Positions 24,596 to 34,317 of a stretch of DNA of 41,767 bases are shown here, one piece after another. The notes beneath the pieces are model-generated. The model had not been told where the DNA came from. It worked only from the letters and a program-made list of their open reading frames with translations, and did no database searches. Within the stretch, counting starts at the first letter, position 1. Each line of letters opens with the position of its first letter. Origin of the DNA: Caballeronia sp. BR00000012568055. GTDB taxonomy: Bacteria > Pseudomonadota > Gammaproteobacteria > Burkholderiales > Burkholderiaceae. The stretch covers positions 1 through 41,767 of the forward strand of contig NZ_JAQFVG010000321.1 in NCBI RefSeq assembly GCF_029439455.1. The letters run 5' to 3'. The position numbers were made by a program, and so were the translations under genes.

Positions 24596-25750
24596 GTGCG
24601 AAGCGCCTGCATTCCCGAATCGAAGCTGCCGAAGGTCGGCACGACCATTTTCACCGTGATCGGCCAGTTGGCCGAGGAACACCACGCCCTCAATCTCTCG
24701 CAAGGCGCGCCCAATTTCGCCTGCGATCCCCGACTCGTCGATGCCGTCGATCGAGCCATGCGGGCAGGACATAACCAGTATTCGCCGATGTCCGGCGTGC
24801 TCGCGCTGCGCGAGGCGATCGCCGTGAAGACGCAGAAGCTATACGGCTCGCAGTACGATCCGGGCACCGAAGTGACCGTCGTGGCGAGCGCCAGCGAAGG
24901 GCTGTACGCGAGCATCAGCGCGCTGGTGCATCCGGGCGACGAGGTGATCTACTTCGAGCCGTCGTTCGACAGTTACGCGCCAATCGTCGAGCTTCAGGGC
25001 GCGCGGCCCGTGGCGATCAAGCTGAATCCGCAAACGTTTGGCATCGACTGGGACGAGGTGGCGGCGGCGATTACGCCGAAGACGCGCATGATCCTCGTGA
25101 ATACGCCGCACAATCCGACCGGCAGCGCGTTCACGGCGGCGGATATCGAGCGTCTGACCGCGTTGACGCGCGATACGAAGATCATCGTGCTGTCGGACGA
25201 GGTGTACGAACACGTGGTATTCGACGGCGCGCTGCATCACGGCATGGCGCGGTATCCGCAATTGGCGGAGCGCAGCGTGATCGTGTCGTCGTTCGGCAAG
25301 TCGTATCACGTGACGGGATGGCGCGTGGGTTACTGTCTCGCGCCCGCCGAGCTGACGGCGGAAATCCGCAAGGTCCATCAGTTCATGACCTTTTCCGCCG
25401 ATACCCCCATGCAAATGGCTTTCGCCGAAGCGCTCGCGGATGAATCGAGCTATTTGAATCTGGGCGGGTTTTATCAGCACAAACGCGATTTGCTGGCGGG
25501 TGCGCTCGAAGGCTCGCGCTTCGAACTGCTGCCAAGCGCGGGCAGTTTTTTCATGCTGGCGCGCTACGACGCCATTTCCAACGACAGCGACAGCGACTTC
25601 GTGCTGCGCCTGATCCGCGAAGCGCGCGTGGCGACCATTCCGCTGTCGGCGTTCTATACCGATAGCACCGACAATCGGCTGATCCGTCTTTCCTTCGCGA
25701 AGGACGACGATACGCTTATCGAAGGCGCGCGCCGCCTTTGCTCGATCTGA
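24596..25750 (+). CDS. PLP-dependent aminotransferase (methionine aminotransferase YbdL-like)
   Basis: A 384-residue class I/II aminotransferase. Family motifs in order: LSQGAPNFACDP near 36-47, NTPHNPTGSAF near 165-175, the PLP lysine in SSFGKSYHVTGWRVGY near 235-250, and the C-terminal arginine in IRLSFAKDD. The start is GTG at 24596 with GGAG 9 bases upstream, and the protein length (384) is that of YbdL. Family knowledge: YbdL-type enzymes transaminate methionine and related 2-oxo acids. The following gene is an amino acid binding protein, so the two may work on the same amino acid. Substrate is not shown directly. Confidence 0.92.
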   Translation: MRSACIPESKLPKVGTTIFTVIGQLAEEHHALNLSQGAPNFACDPRLVDAVDRAMRAGHNQYSPMSGVLALREAIAVKTQKLYGSQYDPGTEVTVVASASEGLYASISALVHPGDEVIYFEPSFDSYAPIVELQGARPVAIKLNPQTFGIDWDEVAAAITPKTRMILVNTPHNPTGSAFTAADIERLTALTRDTKIIVLSDEVYEHVVFDGALHHGMARYPQLAERSVIVSSFGKSYHVTGWRVGYCLAPAELTAEIRKVHQFMTFSADTPMQMAFAEALADESSYLNLGGFYQHKRDLLAGALEGSRFELLPSAGSFFMLARYDAISNDSDSDFVLRLIREARVATIPLSAFYTDSTDNRLIRLSFAKDDDTLIEGARRLCSI

Positions 25751-25768
25751 ACTCCGGAGACCTTCACT

Positions 25769-26551
25769 ATGAAATTGAATCGCCTGACTGCTGCTGTGAT
25801 TATCGCGTGTTCGTTTGCCAGTGGCGCCGCGTTCGCTGCCGATACGCTGCGTTACGGTATCGAGGCGCAGTATCCGCCGTTCGAATCGAAATCATCGACG
25901 GGGGAATTGCAGGGCTTGGATATCGATGTCGGCCGTGCGGTGTGTGCGGCGGCGAAGATGGAATGCAAGTGGGTCGAAACCTCGTTCGATGGCTTGATCC
26001 CCGCGCTGCAAGGCCGCAAATTCGACGCGATCAATTCCGCGATGAACGCCACCGAGCAGCGCCGCCAGGCAATCGATTTCACCACCGTGGTGTATCGCGT
26101 GCCGACGCAGTTGATCGCGAAGACCGGCAGCGGATTGGAACCGACGGCGGCATCGCTTAAGGGTAAAAGCGTGGGCGTGCTGCAAGGCTCGATTCAGGAG
26201 ACTTTCGCCAAGGCGCATTGGGAGAACGAAGGCGTGAAGGTCGTGCCGTATCAGGATCAGAATCAGGTGTATGCGGATCTGAAGTCCGGCCGCCTCGATT
26301 CGACGCTGGTGCTCGCGCCGGCGGGTCAGAGCGGATTCTTGTCGAAGCCGGATGGCGCGGGATTCGCGTTTGTCGGCGCGCCGGTGCGGGACGACAAGAT
26401 TCTGGGCAGCGGGATCGCGTACGGCATTCGCAAGGGCGACGATGCGCTGAAGGCGAAGCTCAACGCGGCGATCGCCAAGGTCAAGGCGGATGGGACGATC
26501 GATAAGTACGCGAAGAAGTATTTGGGGGATATTGATATTTCGGCGAAGTGA
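25769..26551 (+). CDS. Polar amino acid ABC transporter substrate-binding protein (ArgT/HisJ-like)
   Basis: A 260-residue periplasmic protein (SBP_bac_3). Signal peptide ends near residue 23 (GAAFA-AD). The mature start LRYGIEAQYPPFESKS and the segments GLDIDVGRAVCAA and SAMNATEQRRQAIDFT are typical of lysine/arginine/ornithine and histidine binding proteins. CGGAG precedes the ATG, 18 bases after the aminotransferase stop, so the two form an operon. No permease or ATPase genes follow; a terminator comes next. It must therefore pair with membrane components encoded elsewhere. Confidence 0.93.
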   Translation: MKLNRLTAAVIIACSFASGAAFAADTLRYGIEAQYPPFESKSSTGELQGLDIDVGRAVCAAAKMECKWVETSFDGLIPALQGRKFDAINSAMNATEQRRQAIDFTTVVYRVPTQLIAKTGSGLEPTAASLKGKSVGVLQGSIQETFAKAHWENEGVKVVPYQDQNQVYADLKSGRLDSTLVLAPAGQSGFLSKPDGAGFAFVGAPVRDDKILGSGIAYGIRKGDDALKAKLNAAIAKVKADGTIDKYAKKYLGDIDISAK

Positions 26552-26580
26552 AAGTGGGCGGCTTTCGATAACTCGAAGTG

Positions 26581-26603
26581 GCTGCCGTCCTGCAGCTTTT
26601 TTT
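26581..26603 (+). terminator. Rho-independent terminator after the amino acid binding protein
   Basis: GCTGC (26581-26585), a 6-base loop, GCAGC (26592-26596), followed by seven T residues (26597-26603). The short stem is only 5 bp, but the T-run is strong. It separates the binding-protein gene from the exporter gene. Confidence 0.75.
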
Positions 26604-26647
26604 AAGCACAGGCACACTGGCGGCTTCCCTCGTTTTTCCAAAGCCGC

Positions 26648-28219
26648 ATGAGCACACCCCAGCCGCCCAACGCCGCACCCGCGCCACCGCCGCCCCTGCA
26701 AGGCGGTCAACTCGTGCTCGCCACGTTCGCCGTGGCGCTCGCGACCTTCATGAACGTGCTGGATTCGTCGATCGCCAATGTCGCGATTCCGACCATCTCC
26801 GGCAATCTCGGCGTCTCGGTCAACGAAGGCACGTGGGTGATCACGGTGTTCGCGGCATCGAACGCGGTGTCGATTCCACTGACCGGCTGGCTCACGCAGC
26901 GACTCGGCCAGATTCATCTGTTCGTCGGCGCGATTCTGATGTTCGTGCTGTCCTCATGGCTGTGCGGCCTCGCGCCGAATCTGCCGGTGCTGCTGATCGC
27001 GCGCGTACTGCAAGGCGCGGTCGCCGGTCCGCTGATCCCGCTCTCGCAGGCCATTCTGCTCGGCTCGTATCCGAAGGAGAAAGCGTCGATGGCGCTCTCG
27101 CTCTGGGCGATGACCGCGACCGTCGGCCCGATCGCCGGTCCCGCGCTCGGCGGCTGGATCACCGATAGTTACTCGTGGTCGTGGATCTTCTACATCAACA
27201 TTCCGGTCGGCCTGTTCGCGGCGGGCGTGACGTGGATCATCTACCGCAATCGCGAATCGCCGACGCGCCGCGCGCCGATCGATATCGTCGGGCTGATCCT
27301 GCTGGTGTCATGGGTCGCGTCGCTGCAAATCATGCTCGACAAGGGACGCGATCTCGACTGGTTCTCGTCGCCGGTGATCGTCGTGCTGGCGATCGTCGCG
27401 GTGATCGCGTTTGCGTTTTTCGTCGTGTGGGAGTTGACGGAGGCGAACCCGGTAGTCGATTTGCGGCTGTTCGCGGGCCGCAATTTTTTCGGCGGCACGG
27501 TGGCGATTTCGGTTGCGTACGGCGTGTTCTTCGGCAACCTCGTGCTCTTGCCGCAGTGGATGCAGCAATACCTCAATTACCGTTCCGTCGATGCCGGTCT
27601 CGTCACCGCGCCGCTCGGCATTTTCGCGGTGATGCTCGCGCCGGTGATGGGCAAAGTCCTGCCGCGCAGCGACGCCCGCGTGATCGCGACGATGGCGTTT
27701 ATCGGCTTCGCGTTCGTGTTCTGGCTGCGCTCGAAATACGTGATCGAAATCGACACCTTCCATCTCGTGTTGCCGACGCTCCTGCAAGGCATTCCGATGG
27801 CGATGTTCTTCGTGCCGCTCACGGCCATCGTGCTGTCGGGTCTGCCGCCATCGAAGATTCCGGCGGCGGCGGGCTTGTCGAATTTCGCGCGGGTGTTTTG
27901 CGGCGCAGTGGGCACGTCGCTGGCGGGCAATGCATGGGATGATCGGATCGCGCTGCATCACGAGCGGCTGACGGAGCAGGCGAATATCTACAATCCGACG
28001 TTCATGCAGTCGCTCGGCTTATCTCAATCCACACTCGATGTCAGCGCGCAGCAGGCGCGCGGCATGTTCAATTTCACCGTCAACTCGCAAGCCGCAATGA
28101 TGGGCCTGAACGATATCTTTCTGATCTCGGCAGTGATCTTTATTTTGATCATTCCGCTGATCTGGATTACGAAGGTGGCGAAGGGGGGCGGTGGTGGAGC
28201 GGCGTCGGGGGCGCATTGA
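26648..28219 (+). CDS. DHA2-family drug:H+ antiporter (EmrB/QacA-type MFS)
   Basis: A 523-residue inner-membrane protein with about 14 hydrophobic helices. Helix 1 has LDSSIANVAIPTI (motif D1 of DHA2 exporters). Helix 2 has GWLTQRLGQ, the motif A position. ARVLQGAVAGPLIPLSQA is motif B, and WAMTATVGPIAGPALGGWI is the antiporter motif C. An internal proton-motive exporter of the EmrB type would normally pair with EmrA; no emrA or outer-membrane partner is present here. The start has no obvious ribosome-binding site. Substrate unknown. Confidence 0.94.
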   Translation: MSTPQPPNAAPAPPPPLQGGQLVLATFAVALATFMNVLDSSIANVAIPTISGNLGVSVNEGTWVITVFAASNAVSIPLTGWLTQRLGQIHLFVGAILMFVLSSWLCGLAPNLPVLLIARVLQGAVAGPLIPLSQAILLGSYPKEKASMALSLWAMTATVGPIAGPALGGWITDSYSWSWIFYINIPVGLFAAGVTWIIYRNRESPTRRAPIDIVGLILLVSWVASLQIMLDKGRDLDWFSSPVIVVLAIVAVIAFAFFVVWELTEANPVVDLRLFAGRNFFGGTVAISVAYGVFFGNLVLLPQWMQQYLNYRSVDAGLVTAPLGIFAVMLAPVMGKVLPRSDARVIATMAFIGFAFVFWLRSKYVIEIDTFHLVLPTLLQGIPMAMFFVPLTAIVLSGLPPSKIPAAAGLSNFARVFCGAVGTSLAGNAWDDRIALHHERLTEQANIYNPTFMQSLGLSQSTLDVSAQQARGMFNFTVNSQAAMMGLNDIFLISAVIFILIIPLIWITKVAKGGGGGAASGAH

Positions 28220-28244
28220 ATCCAGCGGCAACGCGCCCCGCGAG

Positions 28245-28748
28245 TCACTCCGGAAGGAAGTTCGAATCGAGCGCTTGCGCCATCGTCCACGGACAGACTT
28301 CCGGGAAATCCGAAAAGCTGATGTGCGTTTCATGTGAAGCAGCTTCGCGCGCATCGCCCCACATATCGGCAATCCAATCGTCGTCATTGAGCATAGGCTT
28401 GAGACTGGGTGTTTTTCTCAGCCGTCGCTCAATGGCGGCGCGTTGCGTGCGAATCGTATTCGACCAACTGTTCGACCGATGAAGCGCCTGAAATTTCCAC
28501 TTCAATAAATGCGCGAGCAACACGGACATTCTGCTCGCAAATTCACGCTGTTCACTCTTGCCCACGTCCTCGATTTCCTCTGCGATATGCTCGATATCGA
28601 TGGACGCAAGCTTCCCTGCACGCAGCAGCGCGGCCTGTTCTATGGCCCACGCGACGACGTCCTTGTCATAAGGTGTTCCCATCGGCTGATTCCCGTCTTC
28701 CTTTGAGTTGTCGGTATCGCCCATGCTAATTTGCATTCCTTCGTTCAT
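28245..28748 (-). CDS. DUF29-family protein
   Basis: A 167-residue soluble protein. The DUF29 pattern is clear: TPYDKDVVAWAIEQAALLRAG near 25-45, then LASIDIEHIAEEIEDVGKSE near 46-65 and the LLAHLLKWKFQ segment. Its biochemical role is not known. Start codons at 28748, 28736, 28724 and 28682 are all possible; the family region begins only near residue 25. It is convergent with the exporter gene, 25 bases away. DUF29 genes are often multi-copy and sometimes associated with mobile or toxin-like contexts; none is visible here. Confidence 0.85.
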   Translation of the reverse strand: MNEGMQISMGDTDNSKEDGNQPMGTPYDKDVVAWAIEQAALLRAGKLASIDIEHIAEEIEDVGKSEQREFASRMSVLLAHLLKWKFQALHRSNSWSNTIRTQRAAIERRLRKTPSLKPMLNDDDWIADMWGDAREAASHETHISFSDFPEVCPWTMAQALDSNFLPE

Positions 28749-28777
28749 ATAGATCGTCCAAACGGCCTAGTCGCGGC

Positions 28778-31700
28778 CTACTTCAACCCCATCTCCACCC
28801 GCGTCGTCGCGCCTTTATCCTTGATGCCGTCCGCATTCAGTTTCGGCGCAACCGTATAAATCCGCTTGCTGTCGATTTTGCCATCGAAGTACTCCTGCAC
28901 GGCCTGCGCGCGCCGTTGCGCCAGATCGCGCAGCGTGCCTTCATCCACCGGCGCGTTCTTCGTCAGCGCATCTTTCATATCCGCATCCGGCACACTCTTC
29001 GTCATGCCGATGAAATTCGTCGGCTTCTTGAAGTCCGCGGACTTATACACTTTGGTCAGGTACTTGTCGTAATCGGCATCCGAAATCTTGATGGCCGACC
29101 AATCGACATTTTCGCCGTTGTCCGACATATCGCGCACCTTCAGGCGCTTGACCTGATTGTCCACCCACGCGGTACGCAAAGCCGGCTCGTCCACCTTCGG
29201 ATCGACGCGTCCCATCAGATCGACGCGAATCGATTGTTTGTCCGCCAGCGCCTTCGCGATCGTTTCCAGCTTCTTCTGCGCGGCATCGTTGAGCGTGGCC
29301 GAGCCTGCATCGAATTCGATGTAATTGAGATCCTCGCCGCTGCCGCCGCCAAACGCGTGCGCGAGCAGCGTGAACGGCGCGGTCACCGCCTTCTGCAACA
29401 GGTTGAGAATGGCCTGCCACACCAATCCGCCGATCGAAAACTGCGGATTGTCCAGCGAGCCGGAAATCGGAATATTGACGTCGATTTCGCCGCGCGAATT
29501 CTTCAAAAGCGAGATCGCCAACCTCACGGGCAACTTGGTCGCCGTGGTGTTATCGACGTGATCGCCGAAGGTCAACTGATCGATAAATAGATGGTTGTTC
29601 GCGCTCAGTTTGTTGTCGGCCAGCGCGTAGTGCAGATCGACGTTGAGCTTGCCCTTGGTGATCGGATAGCCCGCATATTTGGACGAATACGGCGTGAGAT
29701 TGGTCAGTTCGATATCGTGCGCGGTCGCGGTCAGATCGAGCGCGGGTTTGTCGATCAACGGGTTCACCTGCCCTTTGATCGCCACCGGCCCGTTCGCCGC
29801 CAGTTTCGCCGATACATCCACTGGCGCGGGCGTGGTCGAATGCGTGCCGAACGCGCCGATGGTCCCGTTGATCGCCACCAGATTCGCCGTGTAATTCGGC
29901 TTGATGAAGTTATCGGTATAGGTCACGCGGCCGTTCTGCAACACGAGCTGGCCGAAGCGCATATTCAAAGGCGGACCGGATTTCGCTTCCGTCTTCACCA
30001 CGGGAGGCGTCGGCGTTTCGGGCGCTTTCTGCTTGGCGACGGGCTGCGCCGCGCCCCTTTCCCCCGCCACCACGCTCGTCAGATTCAGCTTGCCCTGCGC
30101 ATCCAGCAGCACGCGGCCGTAGAAATTGGCGAACGTGACGCGCGCGGCATCGACGTCGGTGCCGCGATCGCTGTAGCTCGCCTTCATGTTCGTGAGGCCG
30201 AGCAGCTTCCAGCCCGCGAAACGATCGTTGGACGCTTTGTCGATCATGCGCACGTCCGTGAGCGATACGTCGCCCTTGTACGTCGCGGCGAGCGTCTTGC
30301 CGCTGCCGGACAACGTGGCATCGCCGTTGGCGTTCAGGTTCGCGCTGGCCACATCGACATTGAGCTTGTCGCCGAAATACGGCTCGAACGCGGAGGCATC
30401 GAGTTGATCGCTTTTGACGTGCAGCGCGAGCTTGAGCGGATTGACCGTCACGTTGCCGTTCACGCCGAGCGCGCCCTTGCCGTTCAGCGTCAGCTTGCCA
30501 TCGACGTCGAGCGGCTTGCCAAGGTCGTCGCTGAACTGCTTTACGGTGACGGACAACGGCGCGACGCGCAGCTTCATCGGGCGCGGCGTGGTTTCATCGG
30601 TGAAGTTCGCGGACGCATCGTTCAGCGCGATGGAATTGATCTTGTAGCGCCAAGCCGGCCCCGCTGCCTGCGCCTTCTGCACCTGACGCGTGGCGCTCTG
30701 CTCCGGCGCGGCGTCGTGCGGTCCGGCGAGCGCGGCCAGGTCGATGCTGCCATCTTTGCGGCGGGTGGCATCGAGTGAAAGTTTGGACAGCTCCACGCTG
30801 TCGAGCGATGCCGTGCGCGCCGCAACATCCACCTTGTCGATCTTTGCGACCGCCGAGTCGAGTTTGATCGGCGCGGCCGCGTTCGATTCGAGCGTCAACG
30901 CGTCGAGCTTCACGTCGCCTGCGCCGACTTGCACGGCGGCGTCGGGCTTGGACCAATCGACGGAAATCGGCAGATTCGCGCCGAGCGTGCCGCTGGTCAC
31001 GCGCGCGGCCATCGCGTTGGCGATATACGGTTGCAGCGGCGCAAGCGCGAGCGCGTTGACGGCGAGTTTGGCATCGGCGGTTTTGGCGGCGAGCGTCACG
31101 TTGCCGGAGGCATCGAGCGCGCCGCCGTGGTCGAGCGCGGTCTTCAGCGTGTAGCGCGCGGGCGTTTTGGCGAGCGTCGAAAAGCCGTCGAGCGTCACGG
31201 CAATACCGCTGAGCGCGAGTTGCACGTGCTGCTTCATCAACTGGTCGTCGAAGGCGATCTTGCCGCCGTCGATGCCCACGTGCCTGATCGCCAGATCGAG
31301 CGGCGGCGTTTCTTTCGCTTCTTTCGCTGGAGCCGTCGATGATGCAGGCACAAGCTTCTGCACGTTCAACACACCCGAAGCATCGCGCGACAGCCGCACG
31401 TCGGGTTGCGAAAGCGTGATGTCATCGATCCGATACAGATCGCGCAAAGGTTCCGCCTGCGCGATCTTCACGTGCAGCTTGTTCGCGGCGATCAGCGGCG
31501 CGTTCGCCTTATCCGTCACGCTGAGGTCAGCCAGATCAGCGGTTCCGTCGATACGAATCGTCGGTGTATCGCCCGCAATCGAAAAGTTGACGTTGAGATC
31601 GGTCGAGAGCTTGCCGCTTTTCACCGCGACCGGCACCGATGCCGGCGCGTACGACGCCATCTGCGGCACGTCGAGGTCATCGAGCGAAATCGCGACTTCG

Positions 31701-32428
31701 GATTCGCGCGACTGCGAGAACGGCTTGCTGCGGCCTTTCACCAGCAACGGTGAACCGTCGATGCGCGCCTGCAACAGCGGCGTCACGAAGATATCCGTCG
31801 CGGACGGCAACGTAGCGATAAACGGAATCCCGAGCGCGAAGCGATCGACGACATGCTTCGCTTTCAGCAGGCGATCATCGAACGTAACGCTGCCGTTTTC
31901 CACCCGAATATTCGATACCGAGAACTTCAGCGGCTTGGTCGATGGCTCAGGTGACGGCTTGGAAAACTTCTCGATCAGATCGGTGAAATTGAAATGCGAG
32001 GCGTCGTAACGCACGACGTTGATACGCGGCGAATCGATCTTCAGCTCGTTGACGACCGGCGCAAGTTTGAACAGCGACGACCACGACGTACGCACCACCA
32101 GCCGCGATACATCGGCAAAGTCAGGCGAACTGCCCGGCGCTTTCGCGACATTTGCAAGCGACTCGCCGATATGCACGCCATCGGCTTCGAAATCGAGCGT
32201 ATAGGGATTGAGCGAGATGCGCCGGATGCTCACCGGCCGGTCGAGCTGCTTGCCGAGCTGCTGTTCGGCGACGTGCCGTATGACCGGCGGCGCGACGAAA
32301 AAGCCCAGCAATCCGATCACCAGAAACGCAATGATCAGCCCGATAAAGATGCGCCGCGTGCGACGCGCGTGCACCACGCCGCGCAGTGTCTGCCCGGCAT
32401 TGGCGAGTGAATTCGTGACGCTTGACAT
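28778..32428 (-). CDS. DUF748 (AsmA-like) envelope protein with OmpA-like C-terminal part
   Basis: A 1216-residue protein. An N-terminal membrane anchor (about 28-50) is followed by a long repetitive beta-rich region of AsmA/DUF748 type, with repeated short lipid-groove-like segments such as LDFEADGVHIGE and FDDQLMKQHVQLALSG. A C-terminal region near 1030-1216 shows OmpA-like motifs (YIEFDAGSATLNDAAQKKL and, near the end, AQRRAQAVQEYFDGK). Family knowledge: DUF748 and AsmA-like proteins are thought to bridge the periplasm and act in lipid or outer-membrane traffic. It is encoded alone and next to the DUF1254 lipoprotein, so an envelope role for both is possible. Confidence 0.9.
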   Translation of the reverse strand: MSSVTNSLANAGQTLRGVVHARRTRRIFIGLIIAFLVIGLLGFFVAPPVIRHVAEQQLGKQLDRPVSIRRISLNPYTLDFEADGVHIGESLANVAKAPGSSPDFADVSRLVVRTSWSSLFKLAPVVNELKIDSPRINVVRYDASHFNFTDLIEKFSKPSPEPSTKPLKFSVSNIRVENGSVTFDDRLLKAKHVVDRFALGIPFIATLPSATDIFVTPLLQARIDGSPLLVKGRSKPFSQSRESEVAISLDDLDVPQMASYAPASVPVAVKSGKLSTDLNVNFSIAGDTPTIRIDGTADLADLSVTDKANAPLIAANKLHVKIAQAEPLRDLYRIDDITLSQPDVRLSRDASGVLNVQKLVPASSTAPAKEAKETPPLDLAIRHVGIDGGKIAFDDQLMKQHVQLALSGIAVTLDGFSTLAKTPARYTLKTALDHGGALDASGNVTLAAKTADAKLAVNALALAPLQPYIANAMAARVTSGTLGANLPISVDWSKPDAAVQVGAGDVKLDALTLESNAAAPIKLDSAVAKIDKVDVAARTASLDSVELSKLSLDATRRKDGSIDLAALAGPHDAAPEQSATRQVQKAQAAGPAWRYKINSIALNDASANFTDETTPRPMKLRVAPLSVTVKQFSDDLGKPLDVDGKLTLNGKGALGVNGNVTVNPLKLALHVKSDQLDASAFEPYFGDKLNVDVASANLNANGDATLSGSGKTLAATYKGDVSLTDVRMIDKASNDRFAGWKLLGLTNMKASYSDRGTDVDAARVTFANFYGRVLLDAQGKLNLTSVVAGERGAAQPVAKQKAPETPTPPVVKTEAKSGPPLNMRFGQLVLQNGRVTYTDNFIKPNYTANLVAINGTIGAFGTHSTTPAPVDVSAKLAANGPVAIKGQVNPLIDKPALDLTATAHDIELTNLTPYSSKYAGYPITKGKLNVDLHYALADNKLSANNHLFIDQLTFGDHVDNTTATKLPVRLAISLLKNSRGEIDVNIPISGSLDNPQFSIGGLVWQAILNLLQKAVTAPFTLLAHAFGGGSGEDLNYIEFDAGSATLNDAAQKKLETIAKALADKQSIRVDLMGRVDPKVDEPALRTAWVDNQVKRLKVRDMSDNGENVDWSAIKISDADYDKYLTKVYKSADFKKPTNFIGMTKSVPDADMKDALTKNAPVDEGTLRDLAQRRAQAVQEYFDGKIDSKRIYTVAPKLNADGIKDKGATTRVEMGLK

Positions 32429-32541
32429 TCGATGCGCGCGGCAACGGTTCGCGGGCCGTGCGCCGCGTCACGTCGCTGTCTCAGGGAAGGTGATGGTCGG
32501 AGTATAGAACGCGGCGCGCGGCAAACGTTCGCCAAAAACGC

Positions 32542-32578
32542 ATCGGCGCGCGCAATTCTTCCGATTGCGCGCGCCGAT
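32542..32578. terminator. 15-bp perfect hairpin after the DUF1254 gene
   Basis: ATCGGCGCGCGCAAT (32542-32556) and its exact reverse complement at 32564-32578 enclose a 7-base loop. On the minus strand it lies just after the DUF1254/DUF1214 stop. A TTTTT run follows 3 bases after the stem on that strand, so a terminator for that gene is likely. Confidence 0.75.
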
Positions 32579-32596
32579 ACCGCGATGTCGATTGGA

Positions 32597-34063
32597 TTAC
32601 TGCCGCGTGACAGCAGGTGGCGCCCAGTTGCCATCGCTGGCTTCGGGCTTCGGCGCGTAGAGGCGCATCGTCAGTTGAAAATCGCCGTCGGGCGCGGGCA
32701 GCCAGTTCGCGGCGTGCGCGCGCCCCGGCGAATCCGCCGACACGATCACATCGATGGAACCGTCGCGGTTTTTCTTGAGGCGATCGCGGTCGGTGAGCGC
32801 GAGACGCGCGCGTTTGTTATCGACCAATGCGCCGTCTTTCGAATAAGCCGTGAGCGTCCAGAAACCGCGTACCGGCGGCAACTGATTCGGCGCGAAATGC
32901 AGCACGTAGCTGTTCGCGCCGTTGAGCGCGTGGCCGTCGCTGTCCACGCGCGCGATCGGCTTGACTTCGCCTTCCTTGGTCGTCGTCGCCTGCTGACGGC
33001 GCGCAAGGTAGGCGCGCAGCGTGTAGTCGGTGCCGTAGACGCCGACGCCATCGCCGAACCAGGTCCAGCCGTTCTTGGTCAGCGCGTTGGCCGGGACGGT
33101 GGCGAGACGTTCGCGGGCATCGGACAGGCCGGAGGTCAGCAAGGGCGTATCGCTCTTTTTGAACTGGACCGGCTCGCCCGGTTTCACGCCGAGATCGGCC
33201 AGGCGATTCATCGCGGGCGTGTCGTCGGTGGCGGGCGGGTTGTCGTCGAGTGCGCGGGCGAGGCGCGCGAAGAACGCGTTCGCATCCAGCGATTCAGCCT
33301 GAAATCCCGGCGATGCCGTCTGCGGCGCGGCCGGCAGCGGCGGCACCGCAGGCGTCTGCGCGCCGCCCGCGCCCCACGCGCCCGCGACGGCGGGTGTCGG
33401 ATCGGAAGCGGAATCTTTCGCGGGCGTCAGCGGTTCGATGCGCATCGCCGTCTGCAATTTGCGCGCATCGCGGATATCGCGCGGGCCGTTCACGCGCACG
33501 CGCACCGAGAGCCACACGTAGCGCGTGCGCGTGATGACGCGCGTCGCGTTCGAGGGCAGCGTGCCGGTCCAGCCAGCGGGCACGAAGGCGATCAGTTGTG
33601 CTTTCGGGTAGGGCGTGGTGTCGGCGCTGGAATAGAGCGCGTTGGTCCAGGCGTCGAAAGCGCGGGCATCGAGATAGCGTCCGCGCGGCGCGGCGGGCAG
33701 CGAGACCAGCACGGGATCGGCGGAGACGTCGAGCCAGGCGGTGGAATCGAGTGTATCGACGCTCGGCCAGCCGGATGCGCCGACTGGCGGCAAGGCGCTT
33801 GCATGACGGAACGTGTTGAGCGGTGCGCGGCCCGGTTGTCCCGCGCCGCCGCTGGCGCGTTCGCGCGCGATATCGCTGGCGACGAGCGGGAAGCCGAACG
33901 TATAGGCATCCGCGACCTGATCTTTCACCCAGCCGCTGCCCGCTTTCACTTCCTCGGGCGGTTTGTTCGCCGCACATCCCGCCAGCACGGCCGCACCGAG
34001 CAGGCAAAAAGCGAGGCAAAAAGCGGCATGGAGAGGAAACGTCCAGCGTCGTTTGTTGTTCAT
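32597..34063 (-). CDS. DUF1254/DUF1214-family lipoprotein
   Basis: A 488-residue protein with a lipoprotein signal peptide (lipobox LAGC, Cys near residue 28), so it is probably anchored in a membrane facing the periplasm. The DUF1254 part begins near residue 50 (DAYTFGFPLVASDIARE), and the C-terminal DUF1214 part includes LPPVRGFWTLTAYSKDG. A Pro/Ala-rich linker near 235-260 separates the two. I chose the ATG at 34063; the frame remains open to 34147 but without a signal. Function of these families is not established. It is the next gene after the DUF748 gene on the same strand, about 170 bases away, with a hairpin between. Confidence 0.88.
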   Translation of the reverse strand: MNNKRRWTFPLHAAFCLAFCLLGAAVLAGCAANKPPEEVKAGSGWVKDQVADAYTFGFPLVASDIARERASGGAGQPGRAPLNTFRHASALPPVGASGWPSVDTLDSTAWLDVSADPVLVSLPAAPRGRYLDARAFDAWTNALYSSADTTPYPKAQLIAFVPAGWTGTLPSNATRVITRTRYVWLSVRVRVNGPRDIRDARKLQTAMRIEPLTPAKDSASDPTPAVAGAWGAGGAQTPAVPPLPAAPQTASPGFQAESLDANAFFARLARALDDNPPATDDTPAMNRLADLGVKPGEPVQFKKSDTPLLTSGLSDARERLATVPANALTKNGWTWFGDGVGVYGTDYTLRAYLARRQQATTTKEGEVKPIARVDSDGHALNGANSYVLHFAPNQLPPVRGFWTLTAYSKDGALVDNKRARLALTDRDRLKKNRDGSIDVIVSADSPGRAHAANWLPAPDGDFQLTMRLYAPKPEASDGNWAPPAVTRQ

Positions 34064-34317
34064 TCGAGTCGGAATCCGGGTTTTTGTCGTTTCTTTCGGG
34101 ATGGCGCGCGAGCGGTCGCAGCCGCTTCCTCGATGCGCGTCCGGCATGCTGTCGTTTCTATCTCGGAATTCGGGTTTTAACTTATAAGCTGACGATAGGC
34201 AAGACGAACGACCGTAATTCCTTGCCTGCGCCGCAAAAAGCCTTGTTCACGTGGAGCGCGCGCATCGCGTACCATCGTTTTTCCGCCGATATTTTCACCG
34301 CTTACCGAGACCGCACG

